Shown: positions 8,475-16,780 of the stretch, in pieces
How the letters are laid out: each line of letters begins with the position of its first letter
Position numbering within the stretch: position 1 is the stretch's first letter
From: Rs1 sp038900335
GTDB lineage: Bacteria > Pseudomonadota > Gammaproteobacteria > Pseudomonadales > Balneatricaceae
Reading direction: 5' to 3'
NCBI GenBank assembly: GCA_038900335.1
Contig: JBBMRB010000014.1
Coordinates: forward strand, 1-64,000
Length of the DNA stretch: 64,000 nucleotides
Program-made: the position numbers and the translations under genes
Notes under the pieces: model-generated
What the model saw: only the letters and a program-made list of their open reading frames with translations
Told to the model about the DNA's origin: nothing
Database searches by the model: none

Positions 8475-9629
8475 ATGATCAATACATTTTATGCCAACAC
8501 TTCTTATGTGAGCCAGCGCAGTGAAATAAGCTCGTTTGAGAACTCTAATAATCGTAATGCTAGTGGCACAGCAAATGAAGCACTTCTTGGTAGATTAGCA
8601 ACAAATGTCCCAGAGCTTAAAACTGGCGACGTTGCTGATCTAGCAGCTAATGACTTTAGCCCTGAAAAAATTGCCGAGCGTATTTCAAACTTTGTTGCAC
8701 AAGGTTTACAAAATGCCCGTAATGAAGGTCGATCTGAAGCTGAAATTCAACAAAAATATGAAGCAGCTGTCGCGGGTGTGCAAAAAGGATTTGATGAGGC
8801 GCGTGAAATATTAGGAAACTTAAACTTCCTTACTGACGATATTTCCAGCATGATTGATAACACTGAAGATTTAACATTTAAAGCACTTGATGGCATCAAC
8901 CCTGCCAACAGCTCTAACACGCCTTCAATCTCAGCTTATCAGACACAAGCGGCTGCAGTTGAACGCTTTGCTAGCGCAGAAACATTCTCCCTTGATTTAA
9001 AAACACAAGATGGAGATACAGTGAAAATTGTATTCGCCAATCAAAGCCAGCAATCATCTGCTTTTGCTTACAGTGAAGATGATAGCGGAAACTACAGCGC
9101 TCTATATCAATTAAGCCAAAGCCAGAGCAGCTCGTTTCAATTTCAGGTGCAAGGTGATCTAGACGAAGGTGAATTAGCTGCTATTACTCATTTAATTTCA
9201 GACGTGACTGAAATATCTAATGAGTTCTTTAACGGTGATGTCCAAAAAGCATTTGATAGCGCCTCACAATTCCAATTAGATAAAACAGAATTATCCTCGA
9301 TTAACCTGCAACTGAAGAAATCGCAAGAATACTCAGCAGCGTCTAGTTATCGCACAGTACAAAACAATAGCGCGTCACCTGCTGCCAAGCTCGGTGGTCA
9401 CTTTATTAATAATTTTGATCAAGCTATACAGCAGCCGACTCTTGATTTCTTACAAGACATTCAAAAAGTTAGCCAGAAGCTACTTGATAGTTTAGTTAAA
9501 CAAGATGACAGATACCATAAAGCTGATAATAAACAAAAAGACATATTCAACGATAGCTTGGACAATATTAAAAATATTATTGAATCAATGCAAGACACGG
9601 CATTAGCAACACCTAAGGTAGACGTTTAA
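8475..9629 (+). CDS. DUF5610 domain-containing protein
   Basis: A 384-residue soluble protein with no signal peptide. Residues about 65-125 (KIAERISNFVAQGLQ ... GFDEAREILGNL) match my memory of DUF5610, a domain of unknown function in Pseudomonas, Shewanella and relatives. The middle and C-terminal parts are rich in Q, S and N, with charged helices near the end (KADNKQKDIFNDSLDNIKN). The start has AGGGG ahead of it. The gene stands alone, with a possible sigma-28-like promoter upstream and a perfect hairpin downstream. Function is unknown; a motility link is only suggested by the promoter. Confidence 0.75.
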   Translation: MINTFYANTSYVSQRSEISSFENSNNRNASGTANEALLGRLATNVPELKTGDVADLAANDFSPEKIAERISNFVAQGLQNARNEGRSEAEIQQKYEAAVAGVQKGFDEAREILGNLNFLTDDISSMIDNTEDLTFKALDGINPANSSNTPSISAYQTQAAAVERFASAETFSLDLKTQDGDTVKIVFANQSQQSSAFAYSEDDSGNYSALYQLSQSQSSSFQFQVQGDLDEGELAAITHLISDVTEISNEFFNGDVQKAFDSASQFQLDKTELSSINLQLKKSQEYSAASSYRTVQNNSASPAAKLGGHFINNFDQAIQQPTLDFLQDIQKVSQKLLDSLVKQDDRYHKADNKQKDIFNDSLDNIKNIIESMQDTALATPKVDV

Positions 9630-9650
9630 ATAACAATACCTTGCTTTCCC

Positions 9651-9681
9651 TTTGTTCATACTCTGGTAGAGTATGAACAAA
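9651..9681. repeat. Perfect 14-bp inverted repeat with 3-base loop
   Basis: TTTGTTCATACTCT, loop GGT, then the exact reverse complement AGAGTATGAACAAA, 21 bases after the DUF5610 stop. There is no T-run behind it, so it is not a standard intrinsic terminator. It could block 3' exonucleases, act as a factor-independent end without a U tract, or bind a protein. Confidence 0.8.
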
Positions 9682-9802
9682 TGCCATCGCAACACCTTCT
9701 TCACACTAGATCTGCGCAACAACCCAGCAAGTTAAACCATTATCACTTACCTGCCTTTGTGAGGTAACGTCGGTTATATTCGCTATTGGCTTGTGATTGA
9801 AC

Positions 9803-9849
9803 ATATTCTGAGAATATAATCCTATTAATTCTCAGAATATAATCCTATT
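9803..9849. repeat. Tandem palindromic 23-bp repeats
   Basis: Two near-identical 22-base copies, ATTCT(G or C)AGAATATAATCCTATT, start at 9805 and 9828. Each holds a palindrome centred on one base: ATATTCT-G-AGAATAT is perfect (7+1+7) and the second is ATTCT-C-AGAAT. Centres lie 23 bases apart, about two helical turns. The layout looks like a double operator about 55-100 bases before the 61-residue gene. Confidence 0.75.
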
Positions 9850-9902
9850 TAACTGTTTTGCTATTACATCTATACTAGTTTATTTAATTTTAGAGGCTCT
9901 TC

Positions 9903-10088
9903 GTGTCGGATAATGTCATAGATTTCAAAAAACACCAGCAGCAAGCCAGCCATGCAAAAAAAGAAGCAGGCATTCAAAAAATAAAACAACAATTTGAAAC
10001 CGCAATGCCCTTAGAGAAAAGCGCGAAAGATAAACGCTCAATTTTCAACAAAAAAAAGCTAAACACCCGCACACCTAAGAAAAAATAA
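9903..10088 (+). CDS. Small basic hypothetical protein (61 residues)
   Basis: Unrecognised family. The product is lysine- and glutamine-rich with a very basic tail (NKKKLNTRTPKKK), probably largely helical or disordered; it might bind nucleic acid, but no motif proves this. The start is GTG, preceded by AGAGG. It lies 24 bases before plsC on the same strand and downstream of the tandem palindromes, so the two may be cotranscribed and co-regulated. Confidence 0.65.
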   Translation: MSDNVIDFKKHQQQASHAKKEAGIQKIKQQFETAMPLEKSAKDKRSIFNKKKLNTRTPKKK

Positions 10089-10112
10089 CTCCTATTTTAA
10101 ATCGGTAACTTG

Positions 10113-10844
10113 ATGATTGCTCTTTTAAGACTACTCCTATTAATTCCTTTGTTCTTTTTAGTTTGTATTGGCGGCAGTATATTTTGCATTTTTCGGCCAT
10201 TTCATCGTAATAATACCAGAGCCGTTGCTCACTTTTTATCTGCGCTACATCCATTACTTGGCATTAAATTACAGATAATTAGCAACGATAACGTGAACAG
10301 CACCTATAATGTGCCAAGTGTCTTTATTGCCAACCACCAAAACACTTATGATCTTTTTACAATTTCTGCGGCGGTGATTGACTCAACTGTCAGCATTGGT
10401 AAAAAGAGCATCCGTTGGATTCCCTTTTTCGGCCAGCTGTACTGGCTTAGTGGTAATATTTTGATCGATAGAAATAATAAATCCAGCGCCAAAGCTACGA
10501 TAGATCAAGTGAGCGCACGTATCAGCAATGACAAAGTATCAATTTGGATGTTTCCTGAAGGCACAAGAAGCAACGGTAAAGGCCTGCTACCTTTTAAATT
10601 AGGCGCGTTTAATACAGCTATTCAAGCAGGCGTTCCTATCATCCCTATTATCATGAGCACTACAACTGATATAAAGCTCAATCGGCTAAATAATGGCCAT
10701 GTCCTCATTGAGATTCTCGACCCTATCAGCACCGATCCTTATGAACTAGCTAACGCTAAAGAGCTAGCACAGCGCTGCCACCAGCTGATGCTCATTAAAG
10801 CACAACAATTAGACCAAAAAGTGAGCCATTTAAATAACTCATAA
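10113..10844 (+). CDS. plsC: 1-acyl-sn-glycerol-3-phosphate acyltransferase
   Basis: PlsC transfers an acyl chain to position 2 of lysophosphatidic acid, giving phosphatidic acid for phospholipid synthesis at the inner membrane. The 243-residue product has an N-terminal membrane helix (LLRLLLLIPLFFLVCIGG), the catalytic H-x4-D motif in NHQNTYD (about residue 75) and the substrate motif FPEGTRS. Length is close to E. coli PlsC (245). I take the ATG at 10113 rather than the adjacent TTG at 10110. It shares its strand with the small basic gene before it. Confidence 0.9.
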   Translation: MIALLRLLLLIPLFFLVCIGGSIFCIFRPFHRNNTRAVAHFLSALHPLLGIKLQIISNDNVNSTYNVPSVFIANHQNTYDLFTISAAVIDSTVSIGKKSIRWIPFFGQLYWLSGNILIDRNNKSSAKATIDQVSARISNDKVSIWMFPEGTRSNGKGLLPFKLGAFNTAIQAGVPIIPIIMSTTTDIKLNRLNNGHVLIEILDPISTDPYELANAKELAQRCHQLMLIKAQQLDQKVSHLNNS

Positions 10845-10897
10845 TTACACTATTGTGCTTGCCAGCTATATCACAAGATACTAGACTTGCTTTGATT

Positions 10898-11021
10898 CTT
10901 GTCGGGGTGCCACTATTTGTTATTGTTAGATGATTTATCATTAATAACTAAAATAGAGGCTGAGATTGGTTATGTCCTGTCCCGTTGAACCTGATCAGGT
11001 AGTACCTGCGTAGGGAACAAG
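10898..11021 (+). ncRNA. TPP riboswitch (THI element)
   Basis: The classic thiamine pyrophosphate aptamer: CTTGTCGGGGTGCC opens and TAGGGAACAAG closes the P1 stem, with the conserved GGCTGAGA and CCGTTGAACCTGATC cores and CCTGCGTAGGGAA between. It precedes thiO-thiS-thiG-thiE. TPP binding should stop expression through the terminator at 11075-11106. Confidence 0.97.
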
Positions 11022-11074
11022 TGCAGATACTACTTTCTTAGTGACTCATCGTTTTAAGCATTGTTATCGCACTC

Positions 11075-11106
11075 TTCCCGTTTCATCTTTATAATGGGAA
11101 TTTTTT
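11075..11106 (+). terminator. Riboswitch-controlled terminator abutting the thiO start
   Basis: TTCCCGTT (11075-11082) pairs with AATGGGAA (11093-11100) through one G-T wobble, followed by six T. The T-run ends right before GTGATG, the thiO start. The left arm TTCCC could instead pair with GGGAA (11013-11017) of the aptamer's 3' strand, a natural antiterminator that TPP binding would disrupt. The hairpin also hides GGGAA, the only candidate ribosome site. Confidence 0.8.
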
Positions 11107-11109
11107 GTG

Positions 11110-12228
11110 ATGCACAGTTCAAATATCGCCGTTGTCGGCGCAGGCTTAGTTGGCAGGCTATTATCTTACCAATTATCGCAACGCTCACTAAATGTGACCT
11201 TGTATGAAGCTAACGACCTCTCTAGCACTATAAGCCATCAGCATTTGAGTGCTGCCGCATTTACCGCAGCCGGTATGATAGCACCGATATCAGAAGCGAT
11301 TGAAGCGGATATCGACACCTTTCACTTAGGCCAAAGCTCATTGCAAATGTGGCCAAAAATCATTGCGCAGCTAACCGCTGTCAGTGGCGAGCACATTGCC
11401 TATCGGCACAATGGCAGCTTAATCATCAGCCATCCGCAAGACACTGCAGAACTGACTCATTTTAAAAGACAAGTCGATTTATTAGCCACTAAATGTAACG
11501 CCTCTTACCAGCCTTTAAACAGCCATGATATTCAAGCGCTAGAGCCTGATATTAGCCCAGTTTTTACCAGCGGCTTACTATTAAATGATGAAGCAGATGT
11601 CGATAATCGCCAGTTAATGGATGTTTTATTAAAACAAGCGGTAAAACAAGGCGTGACGCTCAAAGATAACAGCAAAGTCTGCATAGCTAACGATTGCGTT
11701 ATCAATCAATCACAACGTATTCAATACGATTGGGTTATTGATTGTCGCGGCCTAGGTGCAAAAGAGCACTTAACTAACTTACGTGGCGTTCGCGGTGAAG
11801 TTTTAAGAGTCAGCTGCCCTGAGGTCACATTATCTCGCCCTGTCAGGCTTATGCACCCAAGATACCAACTGTATTTAGTACCAAAACCGAATCATCAGTA
11901 TGTGATTGGCGCAACACAAATTGAAAGCGAAGACAGATCCCCCGTCTCTATCCAGTCAATGCTCGAACTGGGCAGTGCTATGTACAGTATTAACCCTGCA
12001 TTTTGTGAAGCGAGAATTATTGAACAAAACACTAATTTGAGACCGGCCTTTGCTGATAACAATGCGCAAATTCTGGTGCACGATAAACACATTTCTATTA
12101 ATGGTTTATTTCGGCATGGCTATTTAATTGCCCCCGCCATTAGCCACAGTGTTATGCAATGGCTAGATGGTAAGAAATGCCCACACTTTAATATTTTATT
12201 TAAGCAACCGGAGCCCTCTCATGCTTAA
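11110..12228 (+). CDS. thiO: Glycine oxidase ThiO (thiamine thiazole synthesis)
   Basis: ThiO is an FAD-dependent oxidase that turns glycine into iminoglycine (dehydroglycine), the C2-N unit of the thiazole ring of thiamine. The N-terminal Rossmann motif GAGLVG (about residues 10-15) and the C-terminal FAD segment (FADNNAQILVHD ... NGLFRHGYLIAPA) fit the DAO family at 372 residues. ATG at 11110 is chosen; a GTG directly precedes it. It is first in the riboswitch-controlled operon and overlaps thiS by 8 bases. ThiO replaces the radical enzyme ThiH, so thiazole synthesis here is the aerobic type. Confidence 0.92.
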   Translation: MHSSNIAVVGAGLVGRLLSYQLSQRSLNVTLYEANDLSSTISHQHLSAAAFTAAGMIAPISEAIEADIDTFHLGQSSLQMWPKIIAQLTAVSGEHIAYRHNGSLIISHPQDTAELTHFKRQVDLLATKCNASYQPLNSHDIQALEPDISPVFTSGLLLNDEADVDNRQLMDVLLKQAVKQGVTLKDNSKVCIANDCVINQSQRIQYDWVIDCRGLGAKEHLTNLRGVRGEVLRVSCPEVTLSRPVRLMHPRYQLYLVPKPNHQYVIGATQIESEDRSPVSIQSMLELGSAMYSINPAFCEARIIEQNTNLRPAFADNNAQILVHDKHISINGLFRHGYLIAPAISHSVMQWLDGKKCPHFNILFKQPEPSHA

Positions 12229-12424
12229 TGTATCTGTTAACAATGAAGTCATGCAAGTGCAAGCGCCTTGCTGTGTAACACAATTAATTGAACAGGCAGG
12301 CTTTGCGCAGCAGACAATTGCCGTCGCTATTAACGGCGAATTTATTGCCAAACGAATGTATCAACAAACCCAAATCAACCAAAATGACAGTATAGATATT
12401 GTCAAACCAATAGGAGGCGGTTAA
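12221..12424 (+). CDS. thiS: Sulfur carrier protein ThiS
   Basis: A 67-residue ubiquitin-like sulfur carrier. Its C-terminal Gly-Gly (VKPIGGG) is adenylated and converted to a thiocarboxylate that donates sulfur to the thiazole ring. The start is the ATG at 12221, inside the end of thiO; this gives MLNVSVNNEVMQVQ, the expected ThiS beginning. The stop is followed at once by the thiG ATG, so translation of thiO, thiS and thiG is probably coupled. The adenylating enzyme ThiF is not in the window. Confidence 0.94.
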   Translation: MLNVSVNNEVMQVQAPCCVTQLIEQAGFAQQTIAVAINGEFIAKRMYQQTQINQNDSIDIVKPIGGG

Positions 12425-13231
12425 ATGGAACAGCTAGCGACACAAGATTTATTAACCTTGTATGACGAGACTTTTAGTAGCCGCTTTCTATTGGGTACGG
12501 CTTTATACCGCTCACCATTAGAGATGTGTAATGCAATAAAAGCATCTGGTTCGCAGTTCATTACGCTTAGCCTTAGACGCCAAAACCCAGAGCAAAACGA
12601 TGGCGACGCATTTTGGCAAATGATTAAAGACACTGGCTGTAAATTATTGCCTAATACAGCAGGTTGCAAATCGGCAAAGGAAGCGATCAATCTCGCTGAA
12701 ATGTCCAGAGAGCTATTTGAAACGCCCTGGATAAAATTGGAAGTCATTGGCGATGATTACAACTTACAGCCTGATCCTTTTGAGCTTGTCATTGCTGCAA
12801 AAGAGCTGATAAAACGCGGTTTTAAAGTACTACCCTATTGTACTGATGATCTAGTTTTATGTATGCGTTTAAGAGATGCAGGCTGTCAAGTTCTTATGCC
12901 TTGGGGCGCTCCTATCGGCACAGGCCAAGGCCTTCTCAACAAGTACCACTTACAAAGCTTAAGAGAGAGAATCACTGATATCCCGCTTATTATAGATGCA
13001 GGTTTAGGCTCACCTTCCCAGGCAAGTGCAGCTTTAGAGATGGGCTTTGATGCGGTACTACTTAATACAGCCGTTGCCAAAGCCGATGATCCGGTACTGA
13101 TGGCTAAAGCTTTCGCACTGGCAATTGAGTCGGGAAGATACGGCTATTTAGCAGGTTTAATGCAACGCCGACAAACCGCTTCAGCAAGCACACCGGTATT
13201 AGGGCAACCATTTTGGCATCAAAATAAGTAA
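12425..13231 (+). CDS. thiG: Thiazole synthase ThiG
   Basis: ThiG builds thiazole phosphate from 1-deoxy-D-xylulose 5-phosphate, dehydroglycine and ThiS thiocarboxylate. The 268 residues form a TIM barrel: the SRFLLGTALYRS start, the Schiff-base lysine region WIKLEVIGD, LPYCTDDLVLC, MPWGAPIGTGQGL, IIDAGLGSPSQA and AVLLNTAVAKADDP are all family hallmarks. The ATG touches the thiS stop, with GGAGG just upstream inside thiS. It is followed 13 bases later by the ThiE fusion gene. Confidence 0.96.
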   Translation: MEQLATQDLLTLYDETFSSRFLLGTALYRSPLEMCNAIKASGSQFITLSLRRQNPEQNDGDAFWQMIKDTGCKLLPNTAGCKSAKEAINLAEMSRELFETPWIKLEVIGDDYNLQPDPFELVIAAKELIKRGFKVLPYCTDDLVLCMRLRDAGCQVLMPWGAPIGTGQGLLNKYHLQSLRERITDIPLIIDAGLGSPSQASAALEMGFDAVLLNTAVAKADDPVLMAKAFALAIESGRYGYLAGLMQRRQTASASTPVLGQPFWHQNK

Positions 13232-13244
13232 TAAGGCATATGCT

Positions 13245-14768
13245 ATGAAAGATTATTGCAATATTTTTAACCAATCGCTAGAACAACACACATTTACTAA
13301 ACATATAGCTAGTACTGATTCAGCTAACACATCGGCAATTTCAGTTGATTTTGCCGATCATGGTGCAACTGAAAACATATCAATAAAATCGATATTATCG
13401 GCCATTTTACAAAACAACCTAGATGTTTGTAATGCTTTTTTTAGCGGCGCGAGAGCGGCTTCATTAGTGAAGGTTGTAATCAATGATAGCTATTTTACCG
13501 ATCACAGTTCAGCCACTTCACTTGCTATTGACAATACAATCAACTTAGCAACAGGCAAAGAGGACATCAATATTATTTGCGATCTACAATTGTCTGATAA
13601 ATTTGCCGCTGCTTTACAACAAGTAGTCGCCGGTAGCATCGAGGCGAGTCAGCAGAAAAAGCTAGAATATCTTTGCACAGCTGTCGACACCGTTTTTTGC
13701 GATCAACAAACCTTTAGATTAATAACGGCTATTGATTTTAAAGAGACTGTACAATTAGGAAATCTTAAGCAGAGCAAGCAGAAATTAGCCCTCTTATTTG
13801 GCAATCAAACACCTGCTTTTATCATCCGCACAGCCTGTAAAACTAGTAACTCTTACTATTACTATTACATTGAAGATGACAAACAAGCGCTTTTTAGCTT
13901 AGCCATTAACGATAACAATGCGCCAGCCCTGATTAACAACTTACTATGTGCGAGCTTTTGCAGTTTTCAATTACTAGGAAAAAGACACTGCGATGCACTG
14001 GTGCTAGCTTTAGCTTACTTACAACAAAACTCAAAGGAAATACACTCACAACAAAGCAGTAAAATGCTTGATGGCGCATGGCCGCATGACCTCAATGACT
14101 ACCCTTTAATCACAACAGCGCTTAATTCAAAAACAACACAGGCATTTGCAACGACAGATACACTATCACTTGGTCTATACCCAGTAGTCGATACTATACA
14201 GTGGCTAGAGCGACTATTAGTGCTAGGTGTGAAAACAATCCAATTGCGTATAAAAGACACTGAACCTAACAAGCTTGACGAATATGTTGCTATCGCCGCT
14301 GCGTTAGGTAAAAAACATCAAGCGCGTTTATTTATTAATGATTATTGGCAGCTAGCTATCAAACATAAATGTTACGGTGTCCACTTAGGCCAAGAGGATC
14401 TTGATGATACAGATTTGGAGGCAATTCAAGCAGCAGGTCTCAAACTCGGCATTAGCACGCACAGTGAGTATGAATGGTTACGCGCGATCGCCATTAAACC
14501 AAGTTATATTGCGATGGGTACTGTTTATCCAACTCAAACCAAACCTGCCATTTTAATTGGTTTAGATAATTTACAGCACTGGTCACGTGTACTGAGCAAG
14601 CATTACCCGCTTGTCGCCATCGGCGGCATTAAATTAGCTAATATCGATCCTGTAATAGCGACAGGGGTAGGATCTGTTGCAGTTGTGACCGCTATCACTT
14701 TAGCTGCAGATTACAAACAAGCCATTGCACAGCTAAATGCGAAACAACAGACACAAGCACTGCACTAA
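13245..14768 (+). CDS. thiE: Thiamine-phosphate synthase with unusual N-terminal domain
   Basis: Residues about 305-507 are a complete ThiE TIM barrel, which joins HMP pyrophosphate and thiazole phosphate: QLRIKD, FINDYW, GVHLGQEDL, GISTHS, AMGTVYPTQTK and AIGGI are all present. The first 300 residues are odd. In fused ThiD-ThiE enzymes this place holds the HMP-P kinase, and the spacing and the helix DALVLALAYLQQ resemble the end of a ThiD fold. I see no GSD-x-GG-GI start and no HGTGC motif, so the half is probably a decayed or repurposed kinase. The ORF is intact, without frameshift. It is last in the riboswitch operon and followed by a hairpin terminator. Confidence 0.88.
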   Translation: MKDYCNIFNQSLEQHTFTKHIASTDSANTSAISVDFADHGATENISIKSILSAILQNNLDVCNAFFSGARAASLVKVVINDSYFTDHSSATSLAIDNTINLATGKEDINIICDLQLSDKFAAALQQVVAGSIEASQQKKLEYLCTAVDTVFCDQQTFRLITAIDFKETVQLGNLKQSKQKLALLFGNQTPAFIIRTACKTSNSYYYYYIEDDKQALFSLAINDNNAPALINNLLCASFCSFQLLGKRHCDALVLALAYLQQNSKEIHSQQSSKMLDGAWPHDLNDYPLITTALNSKTTQAFATTDTLSLGLYPVVDTIQWLERLLVLGVKTIQLRIKDTEPNKLDEYVAIAAALGKKHQARLFINDYWQLAIKHKCYGVHLGQEDLDDTDLEAIQAAGLKLGISTHSEYEWLRAIAIKPSYIAMGTVYPTQTKPAILIGLDNLQHWSRVLSKHYPLVAIGGIKLANIDPVIATGVGSVAVVTAITLAADYKQAIAQLNAKQQTQALH

Positions 14769-14778
14769 TACACATTGT

Positions 14779-14812
14779 ACTCACTGCATCTAAAGATGCG
14801 AGTGAGTGCTTT
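14779..14812 (+). terminator. Hairpin terminator after the thiamine operon
   Basis: ACTCACTGCATC, loop TAAA, then GATGC-G-AGTGAGT with one bulged G, followed by GCTTTTGG. A 12-bp stem with a weak T-run, between two convergent genes, so it may serve both strands. Confidence 0.65.
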
Positions 14813-14818
14813 TGGTTA

Positions 14819-15766
14819 TTAAGCAGTATTGACTCTCTTTTTGTAGATCATCACTTTTAAACTTTTTTCACTATTATCTTCATAAAACTCTTCTGGCACT
14901 GCCAGACGCTGCTCAAACTCAAACTCAGGGCACATCTGCGCCATCAAGTCTTTTACGAAATCACTGGTGTGGGCGGGATCATTATGACAAGCCATAACCA
15001 AGGCGTTGTCACTGGTTAATTGATCTAGTCGTCTCAGTACTTTTGCGTAATCATTTTGAGCGACGAAAGAGCCCGGCTGAAAACTAGGTGGATCAATCAC
15101 CACTATATCAAAAGGCCCAGGTTTTTTAATCCTCGACCAGGATTTGAGCATATCGTAAGGCATAAATTGTGTCAGTTGTTTTTGATGTCCATTCAACTGA
15201 TGGTTACGCCTGCCGACACTGAGCGCCTTTTTACTAACATCAACATTGGCCACCAATTGAGCACCGCCAGCGACAGCTGCCACAGAAAATGCGCAAGTAT
15301 AAGCAAATAAATTCAGTATTTTTTTATCTTGAGCATGCTCACGCAACCATTGACGGCCATGACGCATATCTAAAAACAAACCAAAATTTTGATTTTGTAA
15401 TGGCTCAATTTCAAATTTAAGGCCGTTTTCTTCACAAATAAGTAGCGCTGGCACCTCACCATAAACAATATCAAATTCAGTTTCTCGGCCGCGCCCACGC
15501 TTTTGCACTAGCACGCCCTTAACAGCCTCTTTGCTAGCTGTAAAAGCAATTAATGCTGCAAGTAGCTCTTGATTTATTTGAGCATATAAACGAATAACAA
15601 TTACATTGGGTAACCAGTCAACAATGACCTGTGACCACTGAGGTATTACCCCACTGCGCCCATGAAATAACCTGCGTAATTCTTGTGGGGAGGCAGCAAA
15701 AGCTTTTTCAAGTTGGCAATCAACCATACGCGTTAATAATGAGGGCAATAATGAATCTGACGGCAT
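14819..15766 (-). CDS. Class I SAM-dependent methyltransferase, RlmI-like
   Basis: A 315-residue methyltransferase. The SAM motif NLFAYTCAFSVAAVAGGA (about residues 165-182), acidic VANVDVSKKAL, and motif IV VVIDPPSFQPGSF match the RlmI/YccW superfamily of 23S rRNA methyltransferases. The PUA domain of RlmI is missing; instead about 100 residues precede a partial strand-rich region (FDIVYGEVPALLICEENG). The DPPSF motif suggests base modification of RNA, but the substrate is not known. It is a single gene, convergent with the thiamine operon. Confidence 0.8.
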   Translation of the reverse strand: MPSDSLLPSLLTRMVDCQLEKAFAASPQELRRLFHGRSGVIPQWSQVIVDWLPNVIVIRLYAQINQELLAALIAFTASKEAVKGVLVQKRGRGRETEFDIVYGEVPALLICEENGLKFEIEPLQNQNFGLFLDMRHGRQWLREHAQDKKILNLFAYTCAFSVAAVAGGAQLVANVDVSKKALSVGRRNHQLNGHQKQLTQFMPYDMLKSWSRIKKPGPFDIVVIDPPSFQPGSFVAQNDYAKVLRRLDQLTSDNALVMACHNDPAHTSDFVKDLMAQMCPEFEFEQRLAVPEEFYEDNSEKSLKVMIYKKRVNTA

Positions 15767-16010
15767 TTTATTATCTTAATATTATTTAAAAAATAGATTA
15801 TAGCTGATCACATCATTGAATAGAGAGTGCAATTGGATAGATTCGATTAAAAGCGACTATTTAGCAGCGCCTACAACACTATATTATAAAAAATTAACAA
15901 AAATATGCAGGTACATGCTAACTCGCTATATTTATTGGTACTTTTATTTTTTTACCTCTACGACAAACAAACAACAAATGATACAATAAAAAATCTATTA
16001 ATTTTCATAT

Positions 16011-16700
16011 ATGCGTATACACATGACATTAGAATACATCCGACAGAGTTTTTTCTTCTTTAGACAAAACATTAAGTTACTAGCGACCATCAATATTCCC
16101 TTCTTGATTATATTTAATATTCTCTTTTCGCAAATCAATATCGCTAGCACTACAGCTGACCCTAATGCCGTCACCCAATCCTTATTGATGGCATCTACTT
16201 TAAATTTATTATTTATGCCAATTTATTGGGGTGCAACTATCTTTTTCATGCACTCGACCCTTAACTTACCAAGTTTTACGGCAGGACAAGCAATAGCTGC
16301 TAGTATGAAAACATGGTCAAAGCTATTCCTTGTATTCTTTTTAACCAGCGTTTGTGTATTATTTGGCTTCATGGCGTTTATAATTCCGGGGATTTATGTC
16401 GCCATTAGGTTAAGTATTTCTCATTATATTTGTATCGCAGAGAGCAAAGGCACAATTGATAGCCTAAAGCAGAGCTGGATTAGAACTAATGATTATATTT
16501 GGTTAATTCTTAAAGGCACTGCGACTATAATGATTACTATATTTATCCTTAGAATGGCCGCTATAGCAATTGCTAATAGTATTTTTAACAGCGCCTTCAT
16601 TAATATCGTTGTTAATATCGCTTTTGATTTTTGTAACATAATGGTGATGATTTTTGGTTTTAGAGTTTATTGCCTAATCAATGACGAGCAAAAAACATGA
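16011..16700 (+). CDS. YciC-like (UPF0259-type) inner membrane protein
   Basis: A 229-residue membrane protein with about five or six hydrophobic helices. The pattern (short N-terminal RQSFFFFRQN segment, helices near 25-45 and 65-85, the LFGFMAFIIPGIYVAIRL core, a C-terminal FRVYCLIND) resembles E. coli YciC. Function of the family is unknown. ATG at 16011 is the first in frame; ATG at 16023 (MTLEYIRQ) fits the homologue better, and neither has a clear ribosome site. Confidence 0.6.
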   Translation: MRIHMTLEYIRQSFFFFRQNIKLLATINIPFLIIFNILFSQINIASTTADPNAVTQSLLMASTLNLLFMPIYWGATIFFMHSTLNLPSFTAGQAIAASMKTWSKLFLVFFLTSVCVLFGFMAFIIPGIYVAIRLSISHYICIAESKGTIDSLKQSWIRTNDYIWLILKGTATIMITIFILRMAAIAIANSIFNSAFINIVVNIAFDFCNIMVMIFGFRVYCLINDEQKT

Positions 16701-16780
16701 ATTTTCAATGTTTTTAATTTAAAAGCACATTTAAGATGGTATGAGCGCCACACAAAATAAAAAAACTTAAGGAATTAACA

